From an uncultured Oscillospiraceae bacterium (lineage in GTDB: Bacteria > Bacillota > Clostridia > Oscillospirales > Ruminococcaceae), in NCBI GenBank assembly GCA_910588145.1, contig CAJUPO010000002.1, forward strand, positions 198,332 through 230,247: 31,916 bases of DNA. The letters run 5' to 3'. A program made the translations under genes and the position numbers. Under the pieces are notes generated by a model, which made no database searches, was not told the origin of the DNA, and saw only the letters and a list, made by a program, of their open reading frames with translations. Shown in pieces: positions 7,778 to 15,980 of this stretch. Positions within the stretch are counted from its first letter, which is position 1. The number at the start of each line of letters is the position of its first letter.

Positions 7778-7806
7778 AGTATACATTATTTTATAATTAT
7801 TGTCAA
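7778..7806 (-). promoter_or_regulatory. Sigma-A promoter of the GntR/ABC operon
   Basis: TTGACA (7806-7801) and TATACT (7783-7778) are separated by 17 nt, a near-consensus promoter adjoining the palindromic operator. Confidence 0.87.
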
Positions 7807-7836
7807 GTGATTTTTGAAATAAAATATAAAAAAATA

Positions 7837-7957
7837 TTGTATGGGTTTCTTTTTATAGTATAATTAAACATATAAAAAGGGGAATGTGCCGCTAAAATAT
7901 ATAAATTGCATTGTTATTTATGTTAGCAAACAAAAAGAGAGCAGGTGCTCTCTTTTT
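7837..7957 (+). ncRNA. Candidate small transcript between the GntR operon and dnaJ
   Basis: On the plus strand TTGTAT (7837-7842) and TATAAT (7859-7864) are 16 nt apart, and a strong terminator hairpin with a T run ends at 7957. This would yield an RNA of about 87 nt. It contains no ORF longer than three codons. It could equally be a remnant promoter upstream of the bidirectional dnaJ terminator. Confidence 0.25.
7932..7957 (-). terminator. Intrinsic terminator of the hrcA-grpE-dnaK-dnaJ operon
   Basis: AAAAAGAGAGCA and TGCTCTCTTTTT form a 12-bp near-continuous inverted repeat that gives a T run on either strand. It lies 10 nt past the dnaJ stop, and may also end a plus-strand transcript. 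Confidence 0.88.
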
Positions 7958-7967
7958 ACAGAATTAA

Positions 7968-9134
7968 TTATTTATCTTGATTGAAAAAATCCTTGAATTT
8001 CTGGAAAAAAGTCTGCCTTTTGGCATAATGCTTTTCAGTTTCGCTCATTGAAGACTCGTATTCACGCAGGAGGTCCTTTTGCTTTTGCGTTAGATTTCTG
8101 GGGACTTCAATGCTTACAGTTACATATTGATCGCCTCGTTCTGTTTTTCTTAGCTTCTTTATGCCCTTGCCCTTAAGACGGAAGACAGTACCAGTTTGTG
8201 TTCCCTCTGATATAGTATATTTAACATTGCCGTCAATTGTAGGCACTGTAATTTCATCGCCGAGAACGGCCTGAGTATAAGTAATAGGAATATCGCAGTG
8301 TACGTCGTATCCGTCTCTTGTAAACAGCGGGTGCGGTCTTACGGACACAACAACGTGAAGGTCACCGGTCGGACCTCCGTTTAATCCGCTGTCACCCTGA
8401 CCGCTTACACGAAGCACCTGACCGTCATCGATGCCGGCAGGAATGTCAACTGTAATAGACTTTTGGACTCTTATTCTTGAAGTACCGCTGCACTTTTTAC
8501 AAGGATTGTTTATTACAGTACCTTTTCCGCCGCACTTAGAACATGTTCTTGAGGTGGAGATTACGCCGAAAGCAGTACGCTGATTTATTTTAACTGAGCC
8601 CATTCCGTTACAGTCCGGACAAGTCTGCGGAGCTGAACCGTTTTCTGCACCGGTGCCGCGGCAGGAGGAGCAGGTTTCCATATGTGCTATTTTTATTTCT
8701 TTTTTAACGCCCTCACAGGCTTCCATAAAGCTTATGTTGACGTTTGCAGTAACGTCCTGACCTCGTCTGGGAGCATTGGCATTTGATCTGGAAGAACGTG
8801 ATCTTCCTCCGAAAACTCCGCCGAACAGATCTTCGAATATGTCGCCTACATCTCCGAATCCGCCTCCGCTGAATCCTCCTGAAAAGCCGCCGCCGCCGTA
8901 GTTCGGATCAACTCCTGCGTGACCGAACTGATCATAACGCTGTCTTTTTTCCGGATCAGACAGGACTTCATAAGCCTGATTAAGTTCCTTGAATTTTTCT
9001 TCGCATTCCTTGTCATCCGGATGCAGGTCGGGGTGGTACTTTCTTGCCATCTTTTTAAAGGATTTTTTTATTTCATCGTCGGAGGCTCCTTTTTGAACCC
9101 CCAGCACCTCATAATAGTCTCTTTCTCCAGCCAT
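7968..9134 (-). CDS. dnaJ: Chaperone protein DnaJ (Hsp40)
   Basis: The 388-residue protein is a full-length type I DnaJ. It has an N-terminal J domain with HPD in KYHPDLHPDD (about 34-36), and a Gly/Phe-rich linker (about 75-115). Four zinc-binding repeats follow (CSSCRGTG, CPDCNGMG, CSKCGGKG, CKKCSGTS), the last with Ser in place of the final Gly. The C-terminal substrate-binding domains come last. It delivers unfolded clients to DnaK and stimulates its ATPase in the cytoplasm. It is the last gene of the heat-shock operon, 105 nt after dnaK with a GC-rich hairpin between them. The start has AAAGGTG upstream. Confidence 0.97.
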   Translation of the reverse strand: MAGERDYYEVLGVQKGASDDEIKKSFKKMARKYHPDLHPDDKECEEKFKELNQAYEVLSDPEKRQRYDQFGHAGVDPNYGGGGFSGGFSGGGFGDVGDIFEDLFGGVFGGRSRSSRSNANAPRRGQDVTANVNISFMEACEGVKKEIKIAHMETCSSCRGTGAENGSAPQTCPDCNGMGSVKINQRTAFGVISTSRTCSKCGGKGTVINNPCKKCSGTSRIRVQKSITVDIPAGIDDGQVLRVSGQGDSGLNGGPTGDLHVVVSVRPHPLFTRDGYDVHCDIPITYTQAVLGDEITVPTIDGNVKYTISEGTQTGTVFRLKGKGIKKLRKTERGDQYVTVSIEVPRNLTQKQKDLLREYESSMSETEKHYAKRQTFFQKFKDFFNQDK

Positions 9135-9203
9135 ATAAATGATACACCTTTCCGGATTATGACTTTATAATCCTTTGGATAACTATCTCAATAAACAGTT
9201 TTC

Positions 9204-9223
9204 GGGCGGATAGACGTCCGCCC
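9204..9223 (-). other. GC-rich hairpin between dnaK and dnaJ
   Basis: GGGCGGA (9204-9210) and TCCGCCC (9217-9223) form a 7-bp all-perfect stem with a 6-nt loop, just past the dnaK stop. On the transcribed strand it is followed by GAAAACTG and not by a T run, so it is more likely an mRNA-processing or stability element than a terminator. Confidence 0.6.
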
Positions 9224-9239
9224 AAAAAGTATATTTAGA

Positions 9240-11072
9240 TTATGCCTCTGTATAGTCTGCGTCAACTACGCCGTCATCTTCTGCGCCGGAAGCCGCAGCT
9301 TCAGCAGCCTGCTGTGCAGCTGCCTGTTCTTCAGGGCTTGCATTCTGATAAACCTTTGTTGAAAGCTCATAGAATGCTTTCTGAAGTTCTTCAGTCTTTG
9401 CCTTTATATCTGCGGTATCATTACCGTTTATAGCTTCCTTAAGAGCGGCGCACTTGCTTTCGATAGGCGCCTTTTCTTCTGCGCTTACCTTGTCGCCGAA
9501 ATCGCTGAGAGCCTTTTCGCACTGGAACACAAGGTTTTCAGCGTTGTTCTTTGTATCAACTTCTTCTCTCTTCTTCTTATCTTCTTCGGCGAACATTTCA
9601 GCTTCCTTAACAGCCTTATCAATGTCTTCCTTGGACATATTGGTTGAAGAAGTGATTGTAATGTTCTGTTCCTTGCCTGTACCCTTATCCTTGGCGGAAA
9701 CGTGTACAATTCCGTTTGCATCAATATCGAAAGTTACTTCGATCTGAGGGATTCCTCTCGGAGCAGGTGCAATGCCGTCAAGTCGGAAAGTTCCGAGCTG
9801 TTTATTATCTCTTGCAAATTCACGTTCGCCCTGTAATACATTGATGTCAACAGCAGTCTGATTATCAGCATATGTTGAGAATACCTGAGTCTGCTTTGCA
9901 GGAATTGTTGTATTTCTCTTGATCATCGGTGTGCTTACGCCGCCGGCTGTTTCAATACCGAGTGTAAGAGGAGTAACGTCAAGAAGAAGCAGTGCGCCGT
10001 CAACATCGCCGCCTAAAACGCCGCCCTGATATGCTGCACCGAGAGCAACACATTCGTCAGGGTTTATGCCCTTAAACGGATCCTTGCCCATAAAGCTCTT
10101 AACTGCTTCCTGAACAGCAGGGATTCTTGAAGAACCGCCGACCATAAGAACCTTGTTAAGATCGCTTGGTGATAATCCGCTGTCGGAGAGAGCCTGTTTT
10201 ACAGGACCCATAGTGGACTGTACAAGATCAGCAGTAAGCTCATTGAACTTAGCCTGAGTGAGAGTAAGGTCAAGGTGCTTAGGACCGGTTGCGTCAGCTG
10301 TGATAAACGGAAGGTTGATCTGTGATGTAGGAGTTGAGGAAAGCTCGATTTTTGATTTTTCAGCTGCTTCCTTGAGTCTCTGCATAGCCATTTTATCTGC
10401 TGTAAGGTCAATTCCTTCTGACTTTTTGAACTCAGAAGCCATCCAGTCGATGATTCTCTGGTCGAAGTCATCGCCGCCGAGATGGTTGTTTCCGGCTGTT
10501 GCAAGAACTTCTGTTACGCCGTCGCCCATTTCAATGATTGAAACGTCGAATGTACCGCCGCCCAGGTCGTATACCATAATTTTCTGATCGTCTTCCTTGT
10601 CGATTCCGTATGAAAGAGCAGCGGCAGTAGGCTCGTTAATAATTCTCTTTACTGTAAGACCGGCAATCTGACCAGCGTCCTTTGTTGCCTGTCTCTGAGA
10701 GTCGGTGAAGTAAGCAGGAACTGTAATAACGGCTTCTGTTACAGGCTCGCCCAGATATGCTTCTGCGTCTGATTTCAGCTTCTGGAGAATCATAGCTGAA
10801 ACTTCCTGCGGTGTATATGATTTTCCGTCAATGTCTACCTTATAATCGGAGCCCATATGACGCTTGATAGAAATAACTGTTTTGTCGGGATTAGTAACTG
10901 CCTGACGCTTGGCAACCTGACCTACAAGTCTTTCGCCGGTTTTAGAAAAAGCAACAACGGACGGTGTTGTTCTTGCGCCTTCGGAGTTAGGGATAACAAC
11001 GGAATTTCCGCCTTCCATAACTGCTACGCATGAGTTTGTTGTACCAAGGTCGATACCAATAATTTTTCCCAT
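9240..11072 (-). CDS. dnaK: Chaperone protein DnaK (Hsp70)
   Basis: The 610-residue protein is a full-length bacterial Hsp70. The nucleotide-binding domain shows GIDLGTTNS at 5-13, YDLGGGTFDVS near 168-178 and GGSSRIPAVQ near 310. The substrate-binding beta domain and helical lid follow, ending in an Ala/Glu-rich tail closed by DDGVVDADY. It holds and refolds unfolded polypeptides in an ATP cycle with DnaJ and GrpE. It lies 29 nt downstream of grpE and is controlled by the HrcA/CIRCE promoter of the operon. The start follows AGAAAGGAAG. Nothing odd is seen. Confidence 0.98.
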   Translation of the reverse strand: MGKIIGIDLGTTNSCVAVMEGGNSVVIPNSEGARTTPSVVAFSKTGERLVGQVAKRQAVTNPDKTVISIKRHMGSDYKVDIDGKSYTPQEVSAMILQKLKSDAEAYLGEPVTEAVITVPAYFTDSQRQATKDAGQIAGLTVKRIINEPTAAALSYGIDKEDDQKIMVYDLGGGTFDVSIIEMGDGVTEVLATAGNNHLGGDDFDQRIIDWMASEFKKSEGIDLTADKMAMQRLKEAAEKSKIELSSTPTSQINLPFITADATGPKHLDLTLTQAKFNELTADLVQSTMGPVKQALSDSGLSPSDLNKVLMVGGSSRIPAVQEAVKSFMGKDPFKGINPDECVALGAAYQGGVLGGDVDGALLLLDVTPLTLGIETAGGVSTPMIKRNTTIPAKQTQVFSTYADNQTAVDINVLQGEREFARDNKQLGTFRLDGIAPAPRGIPQIEVTFDIDANGIVHVSAKDKGTGKEQNITITSSTNMSKEDIDKAVKEAEMFAEEDKKKREEVDTKNNAENLVFQCEKALSDFGDKVSAEEKAPIESKCAALKEAINGNDTADIKAKTEELQKAFYELSTKVYQNASPEEQAAAQQAAEAAASGAEDDGVVDADYTEA

Positions 11073-11101
11073 AATAAATCTTCCTTTCTGAATATAGAAA
11101 A

Positions 11102-11626
11102 TCAGTTTGCCACTGCAACAACGGCGTGACGAATGACTTTATCGTTTAGCATATAGCCCTTTTGGAAAACCTCGCATACTGTATTGTCGCCGAAGTTTTC
11201 ATCTTCTGTCTGTTTGATCGCGTTGTGCAGATTAGGATCAAATTCACATCCAAGGGCTTCCATTTCGGTTACTCCAAGTTTTTTTAAGGTTTCGCCAAAC
11301 TGGTTATATATCATCTGCATTCCGTTCTTGAACGCCTCGTCTGAACATTCTGCTTTCAGGGCAAGCTCAAAGCTGTCAAGAACCGGAAGTATATCTGAAA
11401 TGCATTTAGCAGTTGCATTTCCGTATGTTTCAATTTTTTCTTTTGTTGTTCTCTTGCGGTAGTTGTCATATTCAGCCAAAAGCCTGAGATACTTATCATT
11501 CAGTTCGTTCAGCTTCTGGTTTAAATTATCCGCCTCCGAGGTTTCTTCGGTTTCTTTTATTACTTCTTCAGTTCCGGTGTTTTTTGATTCCTCTGATGAA
11601 GTTTTTTCGTTTTTTTCTTCACTCAT
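11102..11626 (-). CDS. grpE: Nucleotide exchange factor GrpE
   Basis: The 174-residue protein opens with an acidic, disordered Glu/Lys/Ser-rich stretch (MSEEKNEKTS). A long coiled coil follows (LNQKLNELNDKYLRLLAEYD) and then the C-terminal beta domain with the typical ending KGYMLNDKVIRHAVVAVAN. GrpE releases ADP from DnaK. I chose the ATG at 11626 because AAGGA lies 8 nt upstream; the ATG at 11632 is only 2 nt from that site and longer starts lie in hrcA. The start overlaps the hrcA stop by 8 nt, giving translational coupling. Confidence 0.96.
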   Translation of the reverse strand: MSEEKNEKTSSEESKNTGTEEVIKETEETSEADNLNQKLNELNDKYLRLLAEYDNYRKRTTKEKIETYGNATAKCISDILPVLDSFELALKAECSDEAFKNGMQMIYNQFGETLKKLGVTEMEALGCEFDPNLHNAIKQTEDENFGDNTVCEVFQKGYMLNDKVIRHAVVAVAN

Positions 11627-12659
11627 TGTCATCTTCCTTTCTGTCAGCTTCCTTATCATCTGAAATGAGGTTGGAAATTTTATTTGAAAAGTATTCGATA
11701 TAAGGAATAATCTTTGCGTAGTCAAGTCTCATAGGACCAATAATTCCGAGAGAACCGACTTTTTTATCCCCTTTTTGATAATTAGAAACTATCATGCTTG
11801 AATTTCCGATAACAAATTGATCGTTTTCCTCGCTGAACATAACATGGATCCCGCTGAAAGAGTCGCTGAGGATTCCTTCAAGTTCACTTTTATGTTCCAT
11901 AAAGCGAATAACGTCCATCTTGTCGAGTTCATTGCAGGAGAGAAGATTTCTTTCGCCGCTGACGGTAAGCTCTTCCTGCAGCAGACCCTTAGAAAGTTCA
12001 TAAATTCCCTGTACAAGAGGGGAAAGAGTCATCATATAAGTTCCCAGCGCTTCAACGAGATTATTGAGTCTGTCGTCAGAGAGTTCCTCCACTGAAACTC
12101 CCTGTAAATTTTCCTCAATAAACTGAGTGAAATAGTCAAGCTGTTCGTGGCTGAGATCAAATTCAAGGCGGCAAGCCTTGTTCTTTATGCTTCCGTTTGA
12201 TGTTATAAGCAGTATCACATAAAGTCTTTTTCCGGTCGGTATGACCTCCACCTTTGAAATAACAGAGTATTTCGGAGCGGAGCTTGAAACAACCGCCGCA
12301 CACTGGGTGAGTTCTGCAAGCGCTTTTGAAGCGCTTTGTATAATAAGCTCTTCAGTAAGATTTTCAGTTTCACCGAGCATACTGTCCAGCCGGTCGATTT
12401 CTTCACTGGAAAGTGAATTTTTCTGCATTATCCGGTCAATGTAGATCCGGTAGCCGCTGAAAGTAGGGATTCTTCCCGCCGACGTATGAGGCTGTTCCAG
12501 ATAGCCTAACTGTTCCAGAAGCGCCATATCGTTTCTTACCGTTGCTGCGGAAACGTTTATATGTGAAAGGGCTGCAATAGTTTTTGATCCGACAGGTTCG
12601 CCGGTCGTGATGTATTCATCAACAACTGCCGCAAGAATCTTTAATTTTCTGTCGTCCAG
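11619..12659 (-). CDS. hrcA: Heat-inducible transcription repressor HrcA, apparent CTG start
   Basis: With a CTG start at 12659 the protein has 346 residues, the usual HrcA size. It begins LDDRKLKILAAVVDEYITTG, the conserved winged-helix N-terminus. The first ATG in frame (12527) would delete 44 residues and most of the DNA-binding domain. Between the last in-frame stop, inside the CIRCE element, and the CTG there is no ATG, GTG or TTG. AAAGGGGGG lies 6 nt upstream of the CTG. HrcA is the dimeric repressor of class I heat-shock genes, folded with help from GroEL; it binds the CIRCE element just upstream, so it represses its own operon. A weak start codon would keep repressor levels low (inference). 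A sequencing error at the start is the alternative. Confidence 0.95.
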   Translation of the reverse strand: MDDRKLKILAAVVDEYITTGEPVGSKTIAALSHINVSAATVRNDMALLEQLGYLEQPHTSAGRIPTFSGYRIYIDRIMQKNSLSSEEIDRLDSMLGETENLTEELIIQSASKALAELTQCAAVVSSSAPKYSVISKVEVIPTGKRLYVILLITSNGSIKNKACRLEFDLSHEQLDYFTQFIEENLQGVSVEELSDDRLNNLVEALGTYMMTLSPLVQGIYELSKGLLQEELTVSGERNLLSCNELDKMDVIRFMEHKSELEGILSDSFSGIHVMFSEENDQFVIGNSSMIVSNYQKGDKKVGSLGIIGPMRLDYAKIIPYIEYFSNKISNLISDDKEADRKEDDNE

Positions 12660-12674
12660 ATAAAGCCCCCCTTT
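12657..12674 (-). promoter_or_regulatory. Shine-Dalgarno and CTG start of hrcA
   Basis: AAAGGGGGG (12674-12666) is followed by 6 nt and then CTG (12659-12657). Spacing and homology of the encoded residues both point to this codon as the initiator. Confidence 0.7.
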
Positions 12675-12704
12675 AAAAGCTTTGGCAGCGATGCCCGGAG
12701 AGTG

Positions 12705-12731
12705 TTAGCACTCAAACTCTCCGAGTGCTAA
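12705..12731. promoter_or_regulatory. CIRCE element (HrcA operator)
   Basis: TTAGCACTC, nine spacer bases and GAGTGCTAA match the CIRCE consensus at every position. It lies 46 nt upstream of the hrcA start and immediately downstream of the -10 region. Confidence 0.98.
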
Positions 12732-12735
12732 ATAT

Positions 12736-12764
12736 AATTTAACATTATTATTAACGATTGTCAA
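12736..12764 (-). promoter_or_regulatory. Sigma-A promoter of the hrcA-grpE-dnaK-dnaJ operon
   Basis: TTGACA (12764-12759) and TAAATT (12741-12736) are separated by 17 nt. The overlapping TATATT is an alternative -10. Either places the start at or in the CIRCE element, as expected for HrcA repression. Confidence 0.8.
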
Positions 12765-12792
12765 GCGTATTATTCAAATTCAGCAGAATGCA

Positions 12793-12819
12793 CAAAAAAA
12801 GCAGCGGAGAAACCGCTGC
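12793..12819 (-). terminator. Intrinsic terminator of birA
   Basis: GCAGCGG (12801-12807) and CCGCTGC (12813-12819) form a perfect 7-bp stem, followed on the minus strand by a run of seven T. It lies 11 nt past the birA stop. Confidence 0.92.
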
Positions 12820-12830
12820 CGTCAGTTTAT

Positions 12831-13802
12831 TTATGTGGGTAAAATTCGTGCTTCACCGGAATTGAGCGCCTCTTTTTGTCCGTCATCGTATATGACTTCC
12901 AGTCCGGCGTTTTCACTTATACCGGCGGCAATCGCTTCACGTTCTTCACCTGCTTTTGTGACTATAACACGTTTTCCGATAATAAACGAGCGTTTTTTGT
13001 ATTCTTCAAGAAATTTTCTGTCAGGAAGTTCGTTCAGATATTTTTCCACTGAGGTTATTACCTCTGCGATAATTTCTGAGCGGTCAAACAATTTTTCAGT
13101 TTCGTCCTGAATTGATGTTGCAGTTTTTAAAAGTTCTTTTGGAAAAACATTTGCAACAGACCGGATATTTATTCCGATTCCTACTACTGCAAAGTCAAGA
13201 GTTCCTGATTCAAAGCTGACTGAGGCTTCGGTAAGAATGCCGCAGATTTTTTTTCCGTTTAAGAAAAGGTCATTGACCCATTTTATTTGTGTATCTGTAC
13301 CGCAGATAGTGTCAATAGCAGACGCCGCCGCAGCCGCTACGCAGGAAGTTATAAGCTGACTTGATTCGATGTCAATTTCAGGTCGGAGGATAATGCTCAT
13401 ATATATATTGCTTTTGGGCGGAGAGCAGAACGAACGTCCCATTCTACCTTTGCCGGCAGTCTGCATATCTGAAATTACAACTGTTCCGCCTGGTTCACCG
13501 TTTCTTGCAAGTTCTTTGGCATAATTATTAGTAGAATCTACGCTGTCAAGTATATAAAGCCGGCGGTTATCGTCATGAGGCAGAAATTTTCTGATTCCGG
13601 CTTCTGTAATTATGTACGGCTTTTTTAAGATCCGATATCCTCTGTTGGGGGATGCGTCTATATCGAATCCTTCCTCTCTTAGGCTTTTTACCGCTTTCCA
13701 TATAGTATTGCGGCTTACTCCAAGTTTTTCGGCAAGTGCTTCTCCGGAAATATATTCGTCAGAGCATGAAAGTTCTGAGATTACGCTTTCTTTAACAGTC
13801 AA
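12831..13802 (-). CDS. birA: Bifunctional biotin-protein ligase / biotin operon repressor BirA
   Basis: The protein has 323 residues from a TTG at 13802, the normal length for the bifunctional form. An N-terminal helix-turn-helix (EALAEKLGVSRNTIWKAVKS) is followed by the catalytic core with the biotinyl-AMP loop AGKGRMGRSF, KWVNDLFLNGKKICGIL and a C-terminal SH3-like domain. It ligates biotin to carboxylase subunits and, as holo-repressor, controls biotin genes. I chose the TTG because AAGGGTGA lies 6-8 nt upstream; a GTG at 13814 overlaps that site, and the ATG at 13871 overlaps the promoter. It stands alone with its own promoter and terminator. Confidence 0.93.
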   Translation of the reverse strand: MTVKESVISELSCSDEYISGEALAEKLGVSRNTIWKAVKSLREEGFDIDASPNRGYRILKKPYIITEAGIRKFLPHDDNRRLYILDSVDSTNNYAKELARNGEPGGTVVISDMQTAGKGRMGRSFCSPPKSNIYMSIILRPEIDIESSQLITSCVAAAAASAIDTICGTDTQIKWVNDLFLNGKKICGILTEASVSFESGTLDFAVVGIGINIRSVANVFPKELLKTATSIQDETEKLFDRSEIIAEVITSVEKYLNELPDRKFLEEYKKRSFIIGKRVIVTKAGEEREAIAAGISENAGLEVIYDDGQKEALNSGEARILPT

Positions 13803-13842
13803 AGAAAAAATCACCCTTTTCCAATGTTTTTCATATATATTT

Positions 13843-13871
13843 AATATAGCATATAAAACAGCAAATAACAA
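13843..13871 (-). promoter_or_regulatory. Probable promoter of birA
   Basis: TTGTTA (13871-13866) and TATATT (13848-13843) are 17 nt apart on the minus strand, about 45 nt before the TTG start. Confidence 0.6.
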
Positions 13872-13886
13872 GTGGGGGGCGAAAAG

Positions 13887-14504
13887 ATGACGGAAAATAT
13901 TTTGCTTGTTGCCGCTGTTTCGGTTGATGCACTTTTGGCTTCGTTTGCTTACGGAGCAGATAATATAAAGATACCGTTCTTATCGGCGGCTGTAATAAGC
14001 GCTGCGGGAACAGCAGTGCTCATGCTATCCATGCTATTGTCCGGGGCGGCAGACGCAGTTATTCCGTCCGGTGCAGGCAGGTGGCTGGGTTTTATAATAC
14101 TTATGTGCATTGGTACGGTTAGTCTTTTTCAGAATGCTCTTAAAACATTTCTTAGAAATAAAAGCAGAAAGAATTTAAGCTTCAGTATTTCCGGAGTAGG
14201 TTTTGTGGTATCTGTTTTTCTTGACGAAACAAAGGCGGATACGGATAAGTCAAAAACTCTTTCACCAAGGGAAGCCCTTACTCTTGCAATTGCACTTTCG
14301 GCTGATTCGCTGGGCAGCGGATTCGGCGCAGGCCTTGCAGGGGCGGAGATCTTACCCGTTTGCATAATGAGCTTTGGGGCAGGCTTGGCAGCAGTGGCGG
14401 CAGGAGCAAAGGCAGGAGCAGTTACCGGAAAAAAACGTCCTGGAATTTCCTGGATTTCTGGTATATTACTTATAATTCTTGCAGTTATGAATCTTATTAA
14501 GTAG
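13887..14504 (+). CDS. ytaF: YtaF-like sporulation membrane protein (MntP/YtaF family)
   Basis: The 205-residue protein has six or so hydrophobic segments in two similar halves. Each half opens with a small-residue-rich helix holding an Asp (VAAVSVDALLASFAYG near residue 8, and ALSADSLGSGFGAGL in the second half), the hallmark of the MntP/YtaF family. A polar loop with DETKADTDKSKTLS joins the halves. MntP members export Mn2+, while YtaF members are annotated as sporulation membrane proteins; the cargo here is not established. The ATG at 13887 has GGGGGGCG upstream; the GTG at 13872 lies before that site. It is divergent from birA and no strong promoter was identified. Confidence 0.75.
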   Translation: MTENILLVAAVSVDALLASFAYGADNIKIPFLSAAVISAAGTAVLMLSMLLSGAADAVIPSGAGRWLGFIILMCIGTVSLFQNALKTFLRNKSRKNLSFSISGVGFVVSVFLDETKADTDKSKTLSPREALTLAIALSADSLGSGFGAGLAGAEILPVCIMSFGAGLAAVAAGAKAGAVTGKKRPGISWISGILLIILAVMNLIK

Positions 14505-14530
14505 GTTGCTTTCCATGGTACTTACAGCTA

Positions 14531-14559
14531 TTGACTATTAGGACGTATTTTGTTATAAT
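14531..14559 (+). promoter_or_regulatory. Sigma-A promoter of the sugar transferase gene
   Basis: TTGACT (14531-14536) and TATAAT (14554-14559) are separated by exactly 17 nt, about 50 nt before the coding start. Confidence 0.85.
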
Positions 14560-14610
14560 GATTGGTATAATTAATTATAAATATCTGGAATTTATATAAA
14601 GGATCGTTAT

Positions 14611-15954
14611 ATGAATAATAATGAACAGTATAAAAGAATAATATCTTTTTTTTCAAGTCTAATTTTAATTGCGGCTCTTGCTGCAACTTATGTATATATA
14701 TGGTATGAATACTATAGTGACGCAATCGTTCTTCCATTTTACAGACGAGGCAACTGGGTCGTAATTGTGATTTACATGATCCTGACGCTTTTGTTCTTTA
14801 AAGCGTATGGGGGACTGAAGATGGGGTATCTCAAACAGTCGGATATGCTGTATTCTCAGGCGATTTCTATGGTCGCAGTAAATATTATAACTTATTTTCA
14901 GATAAGCGTTATCGGACGTCGGTTTATGAATTTTATCCCTGTTTTTATAATGACTGCAATCGACCTTATGATTATTGCAGCATGGATATTTTTAAATAAC
15001 CGTCTTTATCTCCGTCTTTATCCGCCGAAAAAGCTTATAATTGTATACGGAAGCAAGAACGCTGCTACACTTACAAATAAAATGAGCGTTCGTGAAGATA
15101 AATACATGATCTGCGAATCTATAAGCGTTGACGAGGGATTTGAAAGAATAAAGGCGGAAATTGCCAGGTTTGAGGGCGCTATTATCTGCGATGTAGGCGG
15201 AACGCTTAGAAATGATATAATAAAATACTGCTTTGAAAAATCCAAAAGAGTATATATTTCTCCTAAAATTTCGGATATTATTATTCGCGGCGGAGAGGAT
15301 ATAAAGCTTTTTGATTCTCCTCTTCTGCTTTGCCGTAACAGCGGTCTGAGCTTTGAGCAGAGAGTGCTTAAGCGTCTGTTTGACATTGTTTTTTCAGCTG
15401 CGGGACTGATTCTTTCATCTCCGCTTATGCTCTTTATAGCCATTGCTATTAAAATTGACGACGGCGGAAATGTTTTTTATAAGCAAAAGCGCCTGACCAG
15501 GGACGCAAGAGAGTTTTATGTATACAAGTTCAGAAGCATGGTTCCCGATGCAGAAAAGGACGGAATACCAAGACTTGCTACTGATTCGGATTCCAGAGTA
15601 ACAAGGGTAGGCTCATTTCTTAGAAAATGCCGTCTTGACGAAGTGCCCCAGCTTATAAATATTCTAAAGGGCGATATGTCAGTGGTGGGACCTCGTCCGG
15701 AAAGACCGGAGCTTATAAAAAAATATGAAAAGTCTATGCCGGAATTTAACTATCGTTTAAAAGTAAAAGCAGGGCTGACAGGCTATGCTCAGGTAACAGG
15801 CGTATATGACACAACGCCGTATGACAAGCTTAAAATGGATCTTATGTATATTGAAAGATATTCTATGGTTATGGATCTTAGAATCATTCTTATGACTATA
15901 AAGACAATGATTTTTCCCGGTGAAACAAATGAAAAATCCAATAAACTGAAATAA
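14611..15954 (+). CDS. Polyprenyl-phosphate sugar-1-phosphate transferase (WbaP/CpsE-like)
   Basis: The 447-residue protein has four N-terminal membrane segments within residues 10-130, then a soluble region, then a fifth helix near residue 260. The C-terminal bacterial sugar transferase domain shows KRLFDIVFSAAGL, YKQKRLTRDAREFYVYKFRS, FLRKCRLDEVPQLINILKG and MSVVGPRPERPEL. Such enzymes transfer a hexose-1-phosphate from UDP-sugar to undecaprenyl phosphate and so start exopolysaccharide or protein-glycan repeats at the inner membrane face. AAAGGA lies 7 nt before the ATG. It forms an apparent operon with the next gene, but no flippase, polymerase or other glycosyltransferase is nearby, which is unusual. 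Sugar specificity is unknown. Confidence 0.88.
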   Translation: MNNNEQYKRIISFFSSLILIAALAATYVYIWYEYYSDAIVLPFYRRGNWVVIVIYMILTLLFFKAYGGLKMGYLKQSDMLYSQAISMVAVNIITYFQISVIGRRFMNFIPVFIMTAIDLMIIAAWIFLNNRLYLRLYPPKKLIIVYGSKNAATLTNKMSVREDKYMICESISVDEGFERIKAEIARFEGAIICDVGGTLRNDIIKYCFEKSKRVYISPKISDIIIRGGEDIKLFDSPLLLCRNSGLSFEQRVLKRLFDIVFSAAGLILSSPLMLFIAIAIKIDDGGNVFYKQKRLTRDAREFYVYKFRSMVPDAEKDGIPRLATDSDSRVTRVGSFLRKCRLDEVPQLINILKGDMSVVGPRPERPELIKKYEKSMPEFNYRLKVKAGLTGYAQVTGVYDTTPYDKLKMDLMYIERYSMVMDLRIILMTIKTMIFPGETNEKSNKLK

Positions 15955-15980
15955 TCAGTATCTGTCAGGCGGTGAATATT

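Noticed and set aside
11619..12527. Short HrcA from the first ATG
   Set aside because: It would lack the winged-helix DNA-binding domain that is clearly encoded upstream in the same frame.
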